From contig JAGVEG010000045.1 in the NCBI GenBank assembly GCA_020058355.1, forward strand, positions 1 to 10,715: 10,715 bases of DNA, in the 5' to 3' direction. The notes beneath the pieces are model-generated. The model saw only the letters and a program-made list of their open reading frames with translations. It had not been told where the DNA came from and ran no database searches. Both the position numbers and the translations under genes were made by a program. Shown here piece after piece: positions 1 to 6,088 of this stretch (positions are counted from its first letter, which is position 1; each line of letters starts with the position of its first letter). The DNA comes from Candidatus Berkelbacteria bacterium (lineage in GTDB: Bacteria; Patescibacteriota; UBA1384; CAILIB01).

Positions 1-1
1 C

Positions 2-169
2 AACGGCATGACTTATGTGATGCGATTTACATTTTTAGAATTTATCACCCCAACACCCATCAATATTTTCTTTTTTAAAGCTATGGGTATGAAAATTGGC
101 AAAGGGACGGTCATCAATACATCTTTTATTTCTGATCCTTCTGTGTCACCCAGGGGTGACGACGGATAA
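2..169 (+). CDS. 3' end of a left-handed beta-helix acyltransferase-like gene, probably prematurely ended
   Basis: The frame is open from the window edge to TAA at 167-169, so the 5' part is missing. The visible 55 residues contain a hydrophobic stretch, then FFKAMGMKIGKGTVINTS and ISDPS. The Met-Gly-x-Lys-Ile-Gly-Lys-Gly turn followed by an Asn-Thr-x-x-Ile-Ser-Asp-Pro strand is how the hexapeptide-repeat (left-handed beta-helix) part begins in membrane-linked acetyltransferases and NRPS-terminal-like proteins. Those families normally continue with an Ile-Gly-Asp turn and several more coils that form the active site. Here the reading changes after SDPS into VSPRGDDG and stops, so most of the helix is absent. 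The switch coincides with a short perfect palindrome (see that entry). The family call rests on a short fragment. It may be a decaying gene, an active shortened protein, or an assembly join. Confidence 0.5.
   Translation, partial: NGMTYVMRFTFLEFITPTPINIFFFKAMGMKIGKGTVINTSFISDPSVSPRGDDG
145..160. repeat. Perfect 7-bp inverted repeat at the broken end of the acyltransferase gene
   Basis: GTCACCC, a 2-base spacer (AG), then GGGTGAC. The arms are exact reverse complements. It lies exactly where the upstream protein departs from the expected acyltransferase sequence, about 27 bp before the terminator. It has no T-run, so it is not an intrinsic terminator itself. It could be a small palindromic repeat that inserted or recombined here, or a protein-binding site. 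I see no second copy in the window. Confidence 0.45.
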
Positions 170-186
170 AACATACCAGGTTATAC

Positions 187-217
187 AAAAAAAGAAACCC
201 TTGCGGGTTTCTTTTTC
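187..217. terminator. Bidirectional intrinsic terminator
   Basis: A 12-bp perfect stem pairs 189-200 with 205-216 around a 4-base loop (TTGC on plus, GCAA, a GNRA-type loop, on minus). The A-rich 5' arm and T-rich 3' arm give a U-run on both strands, so it can end the upstream acyltransferase transcript on plus and the surface-protein transcript on minus. The two genes converge on it. Confidence 0.85.
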
Positions 218-229
218 TACGGCTAACTA

Positions 230-1555
230 TTAGCGCATCACAAAGTACATGAAGCGCAAGGTCTTACCCTGAGGAACAACCTGGCGGCTACGTACGGTAA
301 ACTCCTGCTGAGTTAGAGGATCATCAAGTTCCTGACGAGAAGGAATAAAGATCTGAGCTCCGTAGTCTGCGGCATCCTTGCTTGCAGGCATGAGTAGAAC
401 ATTCGGTGCGCGGCCTTCAAACGCTGAGGCAAAGTTTACGACACAGAGTGCAGGGTTTGCCAGTGTGTCCATGGTGCCGGTGGTGATGGTGAGAATACCG
501 GAGACATCGGTGCTATCTGCTTCAATGTCGCAGGTACCGTCCATAAGGGCAAAGGATTCAAATGCGGTAGGCTCGGTACCGCCACTCAAGAGCTGACCGT
601 TCACTTGAGCATCGACAAAGGTTTGTGTGCCGTTGAACTGATTGTTTGTTGAAAGAAGAGGAACACTTGTGGTGTCGATGGCAAGAGTTCCGGTGTCGGT
701 AATTGAGCCGCCAACAAGACCCGTACCAGCGGTTACCTGACGTACACGAGGTGTGTTGAGGGTTGCAGCACCCGTATTAGGGTTGATGGTGACATCGCCA
801 GTTACTGGGCGGAATGTAGGAGTGTTTGAAGAGTCGGCAACAAGGAATCCACCGGCTACTGGAGCAAGAGTTTTCACATTTGAACCAGCTCCACCACCAA
901 GAAGAAGGTTGTTGTTCCCTGCGTTCAGCTTGAGCTGACCTGCAGAAAGTACATCACCGGCAACAGAAGCAAAGCGTACATTGCTTTCAGTACTAATTTC
1001 CTGAGGGAGAGTAAGTTGAGTCTGCTCACCACTCGTGCTTACCTGTACTTGGTTAGCGGAACCCGTGATGGTGCGAACAACTGAACCCCGAACTACATCG
1101 GCGGGAAGAATAGCGCTCAATGTTGTCTGGCCGTTTGCAGGGATGAGGCCACCACCGCTCAGAAGGCCTGCGGTGTTGATGGTAAACGTTGCCTCAGAAG
1201 GAACCTCCTTAATAGTTGTTGTGTTGTTGGTGACAGTATTGGTCTGAGTAACAACACGAGGGGTTGGGGTAGCAATGATTGCAGCGGCCGTTGCAGCTGG
1301 AGTCGGTGTCGCGGTAACGAGAGGGCTTGGTGTAGGTGTTGCAGCCAGTGCCTGAATCTGCTGCTGAGTACTTGTAGCAAGAGCGTCAGTACGGGCGCCG
1401 AGAACCTCAGCCGTTTTTACGGTTGAGCTGAGCTGGGTGCGAAGCCCGCGAATGTTCCAAAGAAGGAAGACGATAATTAGTCCCAAGATGATGGTAACTG
1501 AAAGGTGAAGACGGTGGTGGCCGCGCTGCACGTAGTTAGGTTCGTGTGGATTCAT
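230..1555 (-). CDS. Single-TM anchored extracellular surface/adhesin-like protein, 441 aa
   Basis: Residues 1-18 are short and basic (RGHHRLH). One transmembrane helix follows at about 19-34 (SVTIILGLIIVFLLW), then a short possible coiled coil (about 36-70). Next is a Thr/Pro/Ala linker (about 72-102) with repeated TPTP units, then a Ser/Thr/Asn/Gly-rich region (about 110-330) with motifs such as LLLGGGAGSN and VTAGTGLVGGSITDTGTLAI. These resemble the beta-rich shaft repeats of phage tail fibres and bacterial adhesins. The last ~100 residues look like a compact globular tip with two cysteines (CDIEAD and ALCVV). Basic residues before the helix predict N-in/C-out, so nearly the whole protein would be outside. 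I do not recognise a named family. The likely role, attachment or cell-surface structure, is inferred from architecture. ATG at 1553-1555 is the first start after the divergent promoter region. Confidence 0.8.
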   Translation of the reverse strand: MNPHEPNYVQRGHHRLHLSVTIILGLIIVFLLWNIRGLRTQLSSTVKTAEVLGARTDALATSTQQQIQALAATPTPSPLVTATPTPAATAAAIIATPTPRVVTQTNTVTNNTTTIKEVPSEATFTINTAGLLSGGGLIPANGQTTLSAILPADVVRGSVVRTITGSANQVQVSTSGEQTQLTLPQEISTESNVRFASVAGDVLSAGQLKLNAGNNNLLLGGGAGSNVKTLAPVAGGFLVADSSNTPTFRPVTGDVTINPNTGAATLNTPRVRQVTAGTGLVGGSITDTGTLAIDTTSVPLLSTNNQFNGTQTFVDAQVNGQLLSGGTEPTAFESFALMDGTCDIEADSTDVSGILTITTGTMDTLANPALCVVNFASAFEGRAPNVLLMPASKDAADYGAQIFIPSRQELDDPLTQQEFTVRSRQVVPQGKTLRFMYFVMR

Positions 1556-1584
1556 AATACGATAGGTAGATGTAGTCTGTAATT

Positions 1585-1613
1585 AGTGTACATAGTTCTT
1601 ACGAAAATGACAG
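1585..1613 (-). promoter_or_regulatory. Possible promoter of the surface-protein gene
   Basis: On the minus strand, CTGTCA (1608-1613) is followed after 17 bases by TACACT (1585-1590). Each box matches the sigma-70 consensus at four of six positions. It would start a transcript about 20-25 bases before the ATG. Prediction by eye only. Confidence 0.35.
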
Positions 1614-1660
1614 CATTCACTCTTATTTTCATTACTTCTTCATGATTTTCAGAATCTCCC

Positions 1661-1669
1661 TGCTATAGT
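1661..1669 (+). promoter_or_regulatory. Extended -10 promoter giving a leaderless mutY-like mRNA
   Basis: TGCTATAGT is an extended -10 element (TGn plus TATAGT). Only 7 bases separate it from the ATG at 1677, so transcription would start at or next to the A of the start codon. No well-formed -35 box is visible, which is normal for extended -10 promoters. The same layout occurs at two other genes in this window. Confidence 0.55.
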
Positions 1670-1676
1670 AGAGGCT

Positions 1677-2531
1677 ATGTACGATGTTCCTCAAGAAAAA
1701 ATGGCGACGTTTGTGGCAATGGTGCTGAGTTCCTACCAAGAAAAGGGGAGGGTACTGCCGTGGCGTGAGACGCTTGATCCCTATGCGATTATGGTTTCTG
1801 AAATTATGCTTCAGCAAACGCAGGTTGATCGCGTTATCCCTAAGTATGAACGCTTTCTTGAAGAACTTCCGACCCCATTTGCCTTGGCAAAGTGCTCTAC
1901 CGCCCAGCTACTCGGCTTGTGGCAGGGCCTTGGGTATAACCGCCGCGCTCTGAACCTGCAACGTGCGGCGCAGGCTATCTGTGAAGACTATGACGGGGTT
2001 GTGCCACAAGATGAAGAACGGCTACGAGCCTTACCCGGCATTGGTCCCTACACTGCCGCCGCAATTCGCGCCTTCGCATTTGATCTTGAGGGCTTTGTGA
2101 TCGAGACGAATATTCGCCGGGTTTATATCCAGCACTTTTTTCCTGATGAAGTTGGTGTTTCAGACAAGCAATTAACCCCCTACATTTCAGCGGGGGCTCA
2201 TGCGGCAACTCAGGTAGGGGCGGGTCCACGGATCTGGAACTGGGCATTAATGGACTATGGATCCCTCCTGCCAAAGATCGTCGGGAATGCTAATCAGCGG
2301 AGCGCGAGCTACACAAAGCAGTCAAAGTTTGAAGGATCACGGCGTCAGGTAAGGGGAGAGATTATTCGGCGAGTACTCGACGGCCCTCAGGAGATTACGG
2401 TGCTCTATGGCGAGCTTGATCGCCCTTCTGAAGAGATCGACGCAATAATTGCAGAATTAGTTACTGAATCGTTTGTGGTGATTCAGGACCAGGTTGTTCA
2501 TGTTGCTGAGCGTGATATTCTTGCTAGGTAA
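1677..2531 (+). CDS. MutY-like A/G-specific adenine glycosylase without Fe-S cluster
   Basis: Helix-hairpin-helix DNA glycosylase of 284 residues. LPWR (27-30), SEIMLQQTQV (41-50, with catalytic-type Glu42) and LWQGLGYNRRALNL (81-94) are classic MutY blocks. LPGIGPYTAAAI (119-130) is the HhH motif. MutY removes adenine mispaired with 8-oxoguanine. Two departures stand out. The usual Leu-Asp-Gly-Asn-Val segment carrying the catalytic Asp (Asp138 in E. coli) reads IETNI, which puts Glu143 there. The C-terminal Cys-x6-Cys-x2-Cys-x5-Cys cluster site is replaced by a KQSKFEGSRRQVRG segment, and the protein has only Cys73 and Cys102. The last ~60 residues look like a winged helix; the MutT-like C-terminal domain of full MutY is absent. 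It is the first gene of a four-gene run. Family placement is firm; adenine-8-oxoG specificity is inferred. Confidence 0.87.
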   Translation: MYDVPQEKMATFVAMVLSSYQEKGRVLPWRETLDPYAIMVSEIMLQQTQVDRVIPKYERFLEELPTPFALAKCSTAQLLGLWQGLGYNRRALNLQRAAQAICEDYDGVVPQDEERLRALPGIGPYTAAAIRAFAFDLEGFVIETNIRRVYIQHFFPDEVGVSDKQLTPYISAGAHAATQVGAGPRIWNWALMDYGSLLPKIVGNANQRSASYTKQSKFEGSRRQVRGEIIRRVLDGPQEITVLYGELDRPSEEIDAIIAELVTESFVVIQDQVVHVAERDILAR

Positions 2532-2547
2532 TCAGTAACTGAATCAC

Positions 2548-3000
2548 ATGCATGCACCTGATTTTTCTTTGGTTGACCAACACGGAGTAACTCATACCCT
2601 GCAAGACTACCGCGGGCGCTGGGTGGTTCTCTATGTGTATCCAAAAGATGATACGCCTGGTTGTACCAAGGAGGCGTGCGGTTTTCGCGATCTAACAACG
2701 GCTTTTTCTGAGCAGGGTGCTGTCGTACTTGGAATTTCGAAAGATACCGCACGCTCCCATGGGCGTTTTGCGGAGAAATTCTCCCTTACCTTCCCACTTC
2801 TTGCAGATCCCACCACCGAAACCATTCAGGCACTTGGTGCGTGGGGTGAGAAAAAGTTTATGGGGAAGACTTTTATTGGGACGCTGCGCCAGAGCTTCCT
2901 TATTAACCCCGAGGGAGAGATTGCCAAGCGCTACGAGTCAGTTGATCCAATTACCCATCCAGAAGCAGTCTTGGCTGATCTTAAGGAGCTACAGGCCTAA
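2548..3000 (+). CDS. bcp: Thioredoxin-dependent peroxiredoxin, PrxQ/Bcp type
   Basis: 150 residues, normal for PrxQ. APDFSLVDQHG near the N-terminus, then VVLYVYPKDDTPGCTKEAC carrying the peroxidatic Cys39 (TPGCT) and a resolving Cys44 five residues later, the atypical 2-Cys arrangement of Bcp. Later SLTFPLLADP and GTLRQSFLINPEGEI are the usual family blocks. The enzyme reduces hydrogen peroxide and alkyl hydroperoxides in the cytoplasm using thioredoxin. An in-frame stop at 2536-2538 leaves ATG 2548 as the only good start, so it lacks the few residues that usually precede APDF. It begins 16 bases after the MutY-like gene, and its TAA shares a base with the next ATG (TAATG), indicating co-transcription and probably coupled translation with the CcdA gene. 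Confidence 0.93.
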   Translation: MHAPDFSLVDQHGVTHTLQDYRGRWVVLYVYPKDDTPGCTKEACGFRDLTTAFSEQGAVVLGISKDTARSHGRFAEKFSLTFPLLADPTTETIQALGAWGEKKFMGKTFIGTLRQSFLINPEGEIAKRYESVDPITHPEAVLADLKELQA

Positions 3001-3689
3001 TGGAGCTACTAGTTACTACGTTTCTTGCGGGGATTGCCGCGTTGGCACAGCCCTGTGTTGCACCACTCTTGCCAGCATACGCAAGCCTACTACTGAATAC
3101 GCCGGAAGAGGGGGTGCCGCGCATGCAGTTGCGTCCCGTAGTACTGGCCTTACTCGGCTTCGTTCTCTTCTTTGTCCTACTTGGGGCAGGGGCGTCAAGT
3201 TTGGGGCAGGTGTTTCAGGGCTCGCGTGATGCCTTTCGTATTGTGGCGGCTCTGGTGCTCATTGGCTCAGCGGTACTGCAGTTACTACGAATCTATGGCG
3301 TGCGTATTCCTGCCATACCTGGTATTCGCGTCAAGAAGGTAACCCTACCTGATACGGTAGGCTTTCTTACAGGTATCTTGCTGGCAATTACCTGGCTGCC
3401 ATGTATCGGCCCACAACTTGGTTTTGCGCTCTTTGCGGCGGGTAACCGCGATTCGCTCGGGCAGGGCATGCTTCTGCTTGGAATCTTTGCGCTTGGCTTA
3501 TTCTTACCGCTGGTACTTATTGCGCTGATAATCTCTCGATTTCAAATCAAGCCGCGCGTTACGCATACCGTGCGTATGGTGGCGCTCTTTATACAAGTTG
3601 CCCTCGGTATTATTTTCCTACTCGACCTAACGTCGATTCTTGCGATCCCCTATGTGTGGTTTGTGCAGCTTTTCGGGGGGAGGGTGTGA
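3000..3689 (+). CDS. ccdA: CcdA/DsbD-type membrane thiol-disulfide carrier
   Basis: 229 residues and mostly hydrophobic, with about six transmembrane helices, the usual CcdA size. The two redox cysteines sit in the family motifs: Cys19 in ALAQPCVAPLLPAY and Cys135 in ITWLPCIGPQLG. CcdA proteins take electrons from cytoplasmic thioredoxin and pass them across the membrane to extracytoplasmic thiol proteins (cytochrome c maturation or DsbC/TlpA-like partners). No cytochrome c gene and no exported TlpA/ResA partner is visible here, so the acceptor is unknown. The gene starts inside the stop codon of the peroxiredoxin gene and its TGA overlaps the GTG start of the methyltransferase gene, so the three are likely translated from one mRNA. 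Confidence 0.88.
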   Translation: MELLVTTFLAGIAALAQPCVAPLLPAYASLLLNTPEEGVPRMQLRPVVLALLGFVLFFVLLGAGASSLGQVFQGSRDAFRIVAALVLIGSAVLQLLRIYGVRIPAIPGIRVKKVTLPDTVGFLTGILLAITWLPCIGPQLGFALFAAGNRDSLGQGMLLLGIFALGLFLPLVLIALIISRFQIKPRVTHTVRMVALFIQVALGIIFLLDLTSILAIPYVWFVQLFGGRV

Positions 3690-4279
3690 GTCGCCTCATC
3701 CTGCTGTATATCCTGCAGCTTATTTTTCTTCTCCTTGTTGCAGTATATCTGTATCTCACCTGGATTAATCTTCAGCTCACGCGACGTAAGGATCGCGTTG
3801 TATTGCTTTCCAGCGATCGGAAGAAAATGGGAAGTCAGCTTCTTGTACTGCTTGAGCGGTTTGCGGGGGATCCAGCCCAGATGCACTTCATAGAGCTCGG
3901 GGCGGGGTTTGCCTATATTGCTGAACTGGTAGCAAAGCGGTGGCCGGCGTCCACGGTAGAAGCGGTTGAAGTAGTGTCGCCCTACGCCTGGCTTGGAAAG
4001 CTGCGGCTTCTGCTTTCCCGCGCTCACCAGGTAACAATGAAAGTAGGTGATGTACTCACTACAAAAGACTATCCGACTGGATCTGTGCTCTATTGCTACC
4101 TACTTACCGACCTCCTTGATCAGATGTATCAAAGCGGATCACTGAAGGGATGCTTGGTGATTACGCTCACCTTCCCAATTACGGGTATTGAGCCAGCCGC
4201 GATCCTACCAGTTGCTGGCTGGCAGAAGTGTCTCTATGTATATGATTTTCGAGCAACGCCCAGTGTATTGGCAAGTTGA
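3686..4279 (+). CDS. Membrane-anchored class I SAM methyltransferase resembling FAM173-type lysine methyltransferases
   Basis: I choose GTG 3686 because it overlaps the preceding TGA (GTGA) and has a strong Shine-Dalgarno sequence (GGGGGAGG at 3675-3682). This gives 197 residues. One N-terminal transmembrane helix (about 3-26) is followed by basic residues, so the catalytic part should face the cytoplasm. Motif I is HFIELGAGFAYIAE (67-80), with a downstream acidic residue in VEAVEV (91-96) that would bind the ribose of S-adenosylmethionine. The later VLYCYLLTDLLDQM and LVITLTFPI strands sit where the FAM173 family has its F-x-Y-L and final strand elements. FAM173 proteins in mitochondria are also membrane-anchored and methylate lysines of membrane proteins. 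That substrate class is only an analogy here. The 3' end overlaps the converging 97-aa gene by 46 bases. Confidence 0.72.
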   Translation: MSRLILLYILQLIFLLLVAVYLYLTWINLQLTRRKDRVVLLSSDRKKMGSQLLVLLERFAGDPAQMHFIELGAGFAYIAELVAKRWPASTVEAVEVVSPYAWLGKLRLLLSRAHQVTMKVGDVLTTKDYPTGSVLYCYLLTDLLDQMYQSGSLKGCLVITLTFPITGIEPAAILPVAGWQKCLYVYDFRATPSVLAS

Positions 4280-4527
4280 ACTAAGGCAATAATCAGTGCA
4301 ATGGTAAGGCCAGCACTGAGAATTCCTACCCGCGTAAGATCTGCTCCAGCCTTTGCTAGGGTTGCGGTAAGCACCAGGGAGCCAATCGTTGGAATGGCAA
4401 AAAACGTCACACAAAGACTTGCCTCAAGAACACCGCGGGCAATAATCGCCTCGCGCTCAAAGGGGCGGACAATGTAGTTCTGAAACGTGCGACGGAGGCC
4501 AAGCATGGTGAAAAAGGAAGAAATCAT
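4234..4527 (-). CDS. Small two-helix membrane protein, unknown function, 97 aa
   Basis: I do not recognise a family. The sequence has a basic amphipathic start (LRRTFQNYIVRPFERE), then two hydrophobic helices at about 34-56 (ASLCVTFFAIPTIGSLVLTA) and about 66-89 (VGILSAGLTIALIIALVQLA), and ends with basic residues. It starts 16 bases downstream of the M50 peptidase stop on the same strand, so the two are probably one transcript. The 3' end runs 46 bases into the converging methyltransferase gene. No clear Shine-Dalgarno precedes the ATG at 4525-4527; an internal ATG eight codons in is an alternative. Judged real from its position and coherent hydrophobic pattern, but it could be a spurious frame. 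Confidence 0.55.
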   Translation of the reverse strand: MISSFFTMLGLRRTFQNYIVRPFEREAIIARGVLEASLCVTFFAIPTIGSLVLTATLAKAGADLTRVGILSAGLTIALIIALVQLANTLGVARKSYT

Positions 4528-4543
4528 GACGAGTGATTAGGGT

Positions 4544-5164
4544 CTACTGCAGTAGTTTACCGCCAATAGTGACAATAGACAGTAGGATAACGAATATCGG
4601 CGTCATAATGGTTTGCGCAAGACCAGTAATAATCGATCCGATAAGGATAATCAGACCAAGGGGGCTGCTTCCAAATGCTTTATAGGGTTTATAGAAGTAG
4701 GCCACGATTGCCGATCCATCAAGTGGCGGAATAGGTACCAGGTTAAAGGCGGCGAGAAACAGGTTGAGCTCAGCAAAAAGCTGTATCACAGCGACATTGC
4801 CTCCCCACTCGGCAAGCGGTACGAAGTAAAGCAGTAGATAGGCGCCAAAAGCCATAAGTATGTTACTTGCAGGCCCAGCAAGGGCGATTAGTAACTCGTC
4901 CTGACGACGCTTCAAGAACATGGGGTTGTAGAACACGGGCTTTCCCCAGCCAAATCCACCAAAGAGCAGGAGGAGGCTTCCAATAGGGTCTAGGTGCGCA
5001 AGTGGGGAGAGGGTGAGTCGCCCCTGAAGACGTGGGGTTGGATCACCGAGCCTATTCGCCATCCAGGCATGGGCATACTCATGAATGGTGAGGGCAATAA
5101 CGAGACTCATCAAGTAACCAATCATACCGATGAAGCCAAGATTACTCAGTTGTTGAAAAAGCAT
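4544..5164 (-). CDS. Site-2-protease-like M50 intramembrane metallopeptidase
   Basis: 206 residues with several membrane helices. The zinc-binding motif HEYAH (28-32) sits in the first core helix (LVIALTIHEYAHAWMANRLGD). The third zinc ligand is Asp149 in NLVPIPPLDG (141-150), the standard second motif. GRLTLSPLAHLDPIGSLLLL (48-67) and IALAGPASNI (93-102) are also typical of the compact, PDZ-less rhomboid-neighbour M50 group common in bacteria. Members cut substrates within the membrane, but the substrate is not predictable here. It heads a minus-strand pair with the 97-aa membrane protein and is divergent from rpmB; the two starts are 76 bases apart. The ATG at 5162-5164 is the first in frame. 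Confidence 0.9.
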   Translation of the reverse strand: MLFQQLSNLGFIGMIGYLMSLVIALTIHEYAHAWMANRLGDPTPRLQGRLTLSPLAHLDPIGSLLLLFGGFGWGKPVFYNPMFLKRRQDELLIALAGPASNILMAFGAYLLLYFVPLAEWGGNVAVIQLFAELNLFLAAFNLVPIPPLDGSAIVAYFYKPYKAFGSSPLGLIILIGSIITGLAQTIMTPIFVILLSIVTIGGKLLQ

Positions 5165-5172
5165 AGAGATAA

Positions 5173-5201
5173 TTGACGGATAGGCTGGGTATTGCTAACC
5201 T
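5173..5201 (+). promoter_or_regulatory. Probable rpmB promoter
   Basis: TTGACG (5173-5178) is followed after exactly 17 bases by TAACCT (5196-5201), preceded by TGC (an extended -10). The -35 is strong and the -10 weak. The predicted start leaves a leader of about 30 bases before ATG 5241, with no obvious Shine-Dalgarno. It lies in the short divergent gap next to the M50 start. Confidence 0.5.
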
Positions 5202-5240
5202 AAAAGACGTTCATATACGCGCTAGCAACTCTACTATACC

Positions 5241-5420
5241 ATGGCTAAGTGTCTCCTTTGTGGCAAGGGCCCTCATGCTGGAAACAATGTTATTCCAAAG
5301 TCCCAGCATAAGACTCGCCGCCTCATCCAACCAAACATCCAAAAGCGTAACGGCGTTGCAATCTGCACCCGTTGCATCCGTACGATGAATCGTGACGGAT
5401 GGAGCGTTGCAAAGGCGTAG
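5241..5420 (+). CDS. rpmB: Large-subunit ribosomal protein bL28
   Basis: 59 residues beginning MAKCLLCGKGPHAGNNV, followed by SQHKTRRLIQPNIQ and ending in a short GWSVAKA-like tail. This is the bL28 fold: an N-terminal zinc knuckle, then the N-V-x-x-S-x-x-K-T-x-R-x-x-x-P-N signature that binds 23S rRNA, then a second knuckle. It is the zinc-binding (C+) form with Cys4, Cys7, Cys42 and Cys45. It is shorter than the ~62-78 residues of many bacterial bL28 proteins and lacks a C-terminal extension. It has its own probable promoter and is followed 13 bases later by a strong terminator hairpin, so it is probably a single-gene transcript. Confidence 0.93.
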   Translation: MAKCLLCGKGPHAGNNVIPKSQHKTRRLIQPNIQKRNGVAICTRCIRTMNRDGWSVAKA

Positions 5421-5433
5421 TCCTTTGTAGCTG

Positions 5434-5461
5434 AAAAACACCTTGTGAAAGGTGTTTTTTT
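5434..5461 (+). terminator. Intrinsic terminator after rpmB
   Basis: An 11-bp perfect stem pairs AAAAACACCTT (5434-5444) with AAGGTGTTTTT (5449-5459) around loop GTGA, and the T-run continues to 5461. It starts 13 bases after the rpmB stop. Confidence 0.88.
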
Positions 5462-5495
5462 GTGTAAAGGTGACAAAAAAGGTTGGAGGAAGTTC

Positions 5496-5684
5496 ATGGA
5501 GTACGTTGTTACTCACACAGTGATAAGTGCCATTGTTTCCCTGGTCTTCGCTATGATTATAGCGAGTGACTACTGTGAGAGGTTTCCAGGATGTAGCCAG
5601 GAAGCCTTTGAAAAAATATTTTTCATTGCGGCATGCACCGCTTACTTCATTATGATGTTCGCATGCCCCTCTCCGTTGGAGTAG
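5496..5684 (+). CDS. Small two-helix membrane protein, unknown function, 62 aa
   Basis: ATG 5496 is preceded by GGAGG (5485-5489) with ideal 6-base spacing, one of the clearest Shine-Dalgarno sites in the window, which supports a real gene. An upstream in-frame GTG at 5445 lies in the loop of the rpmB terminator and is not credible. The protein has a hydrophobic helix at about 7-24 (HTVISAIVSLVFAMIIAS), a short loop with two cysteines (DYCERFPGC), and a second helix at about 39-56 (FFIAACTAYFIMMFAC). I recognise no family. It follows the rpmB terminator, so it needs readthrough or its own unseen promoter. Its last codons and stop form part of the next terminator stem. Confidence 0.6.
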   Translation: MEYVVTHTVISAIVSLVFAMIIASDYCERFPGCSQEAFEKIFFIAACTAYFIMMFACPSPLE

Positions 5685-5697
5685 GGGTTTTTCTTTT
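5666..5697 (+). terminator. Intrinsic terminator overlapping the stop codon of the 62-aa gene
   Basis: CCCCT+CTCC (5666-5674) pairs with GGAG+AGGGG (5678-5681 and 5683-5687), with one bulged T and loop GTT, followed by a T-rich run (5688-5697). The TAG stop (5682-5684) lies in the 3' arm. On the minus strand there is no T-run, so it works in one direction only. Confidence 0.7.
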
Positions 5698-6073
5698 ATG
5701 AGTGGCGTGAGTTTATAAGGGTAATACTACGGTCCTTGGGCTTTTCTGAATAGGTAAACCACCATTCCAGTGGGTTTTTGGTGTCGTCAAAAATTACTGG
5801 AAGCCAGTGACGGTCTGCGGGGAGCATCTTATCGAGGGGAAGGTTGGCTATTGGATACTTTTTGGGGTTCACCATCTCATCTGAGGCTTTCGGCGTTCCT
5901 GAAAAAGTACGACAGAGAAATACTTCAACATCAAAAAATGGCACTTCTTGTACAAAAAAATGAAGGAGTGCCACGCGCTGAAGATCCTGCATGCTATGAA
6001 TTTGTACACGACACTCTTCACGAATCTCGCGGATGGCACATTCATATATCGATTCGCCCTCTTCCGCGCCGCC
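5696..6073 (-). pseudogene. 5'-truncated MTH1/MutT-like Nudix hydrolase (8-oxo-dGTP diphosphatase type)
   Basis: The open frame begins right after a TGA (6074-6076) with GGAEEGESIYECAIREI and continues REECRV: a Nudix box (G-x5-E-x7-R-E-U-x-E-E-x-G-U) with all catalytic glutamates, although its last Gly is Arg. Then come DVEVFLCRTFSGTP, SDEMV and LDKMLPADRHWLPVIF. These match the human MTH1 layout (DVHVF, GTP, SDEM, DMWPDDSYWFPL), a family that cleans 8-oxo-dGTP from the nucleotide pool. About 35-45 residues, the first strands of the Nudix fold, should precede the box but are missing. No start codon lies between the TGA and the box, and the first ATG (5990-5992) is after the catalytic helix. 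The frame equals that of the zinc-binding gene upstream, separated by TAG, four codons and TGA. The C-terminal part has no further damage, so the loss looks recent, or it is an assembly deletion. Confidence 0.75.
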
Positions 6074-6088
6074 TCATACCCTGCATGG

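Noticed and set aside
3656..3685. Upstream GTG start for the methyltransferase
   Set aside because: It would add ten residues overlapping ccdA; GTG 3686 has a strong Shine-Dalgarno and a GTGA stop-start overlap.
3650..4027. 125-codon minus-strand open frame
   Set aside because: Antisense shadow of the methyltransferase gene; basic, with no domain pattern.
5445..5495. Upstream GTG start for the 62-aa membrane protein
   Set aside because: It lies in the loop of the rpmB terminator; ATG 5496 has GGAGG at ideal spacing.
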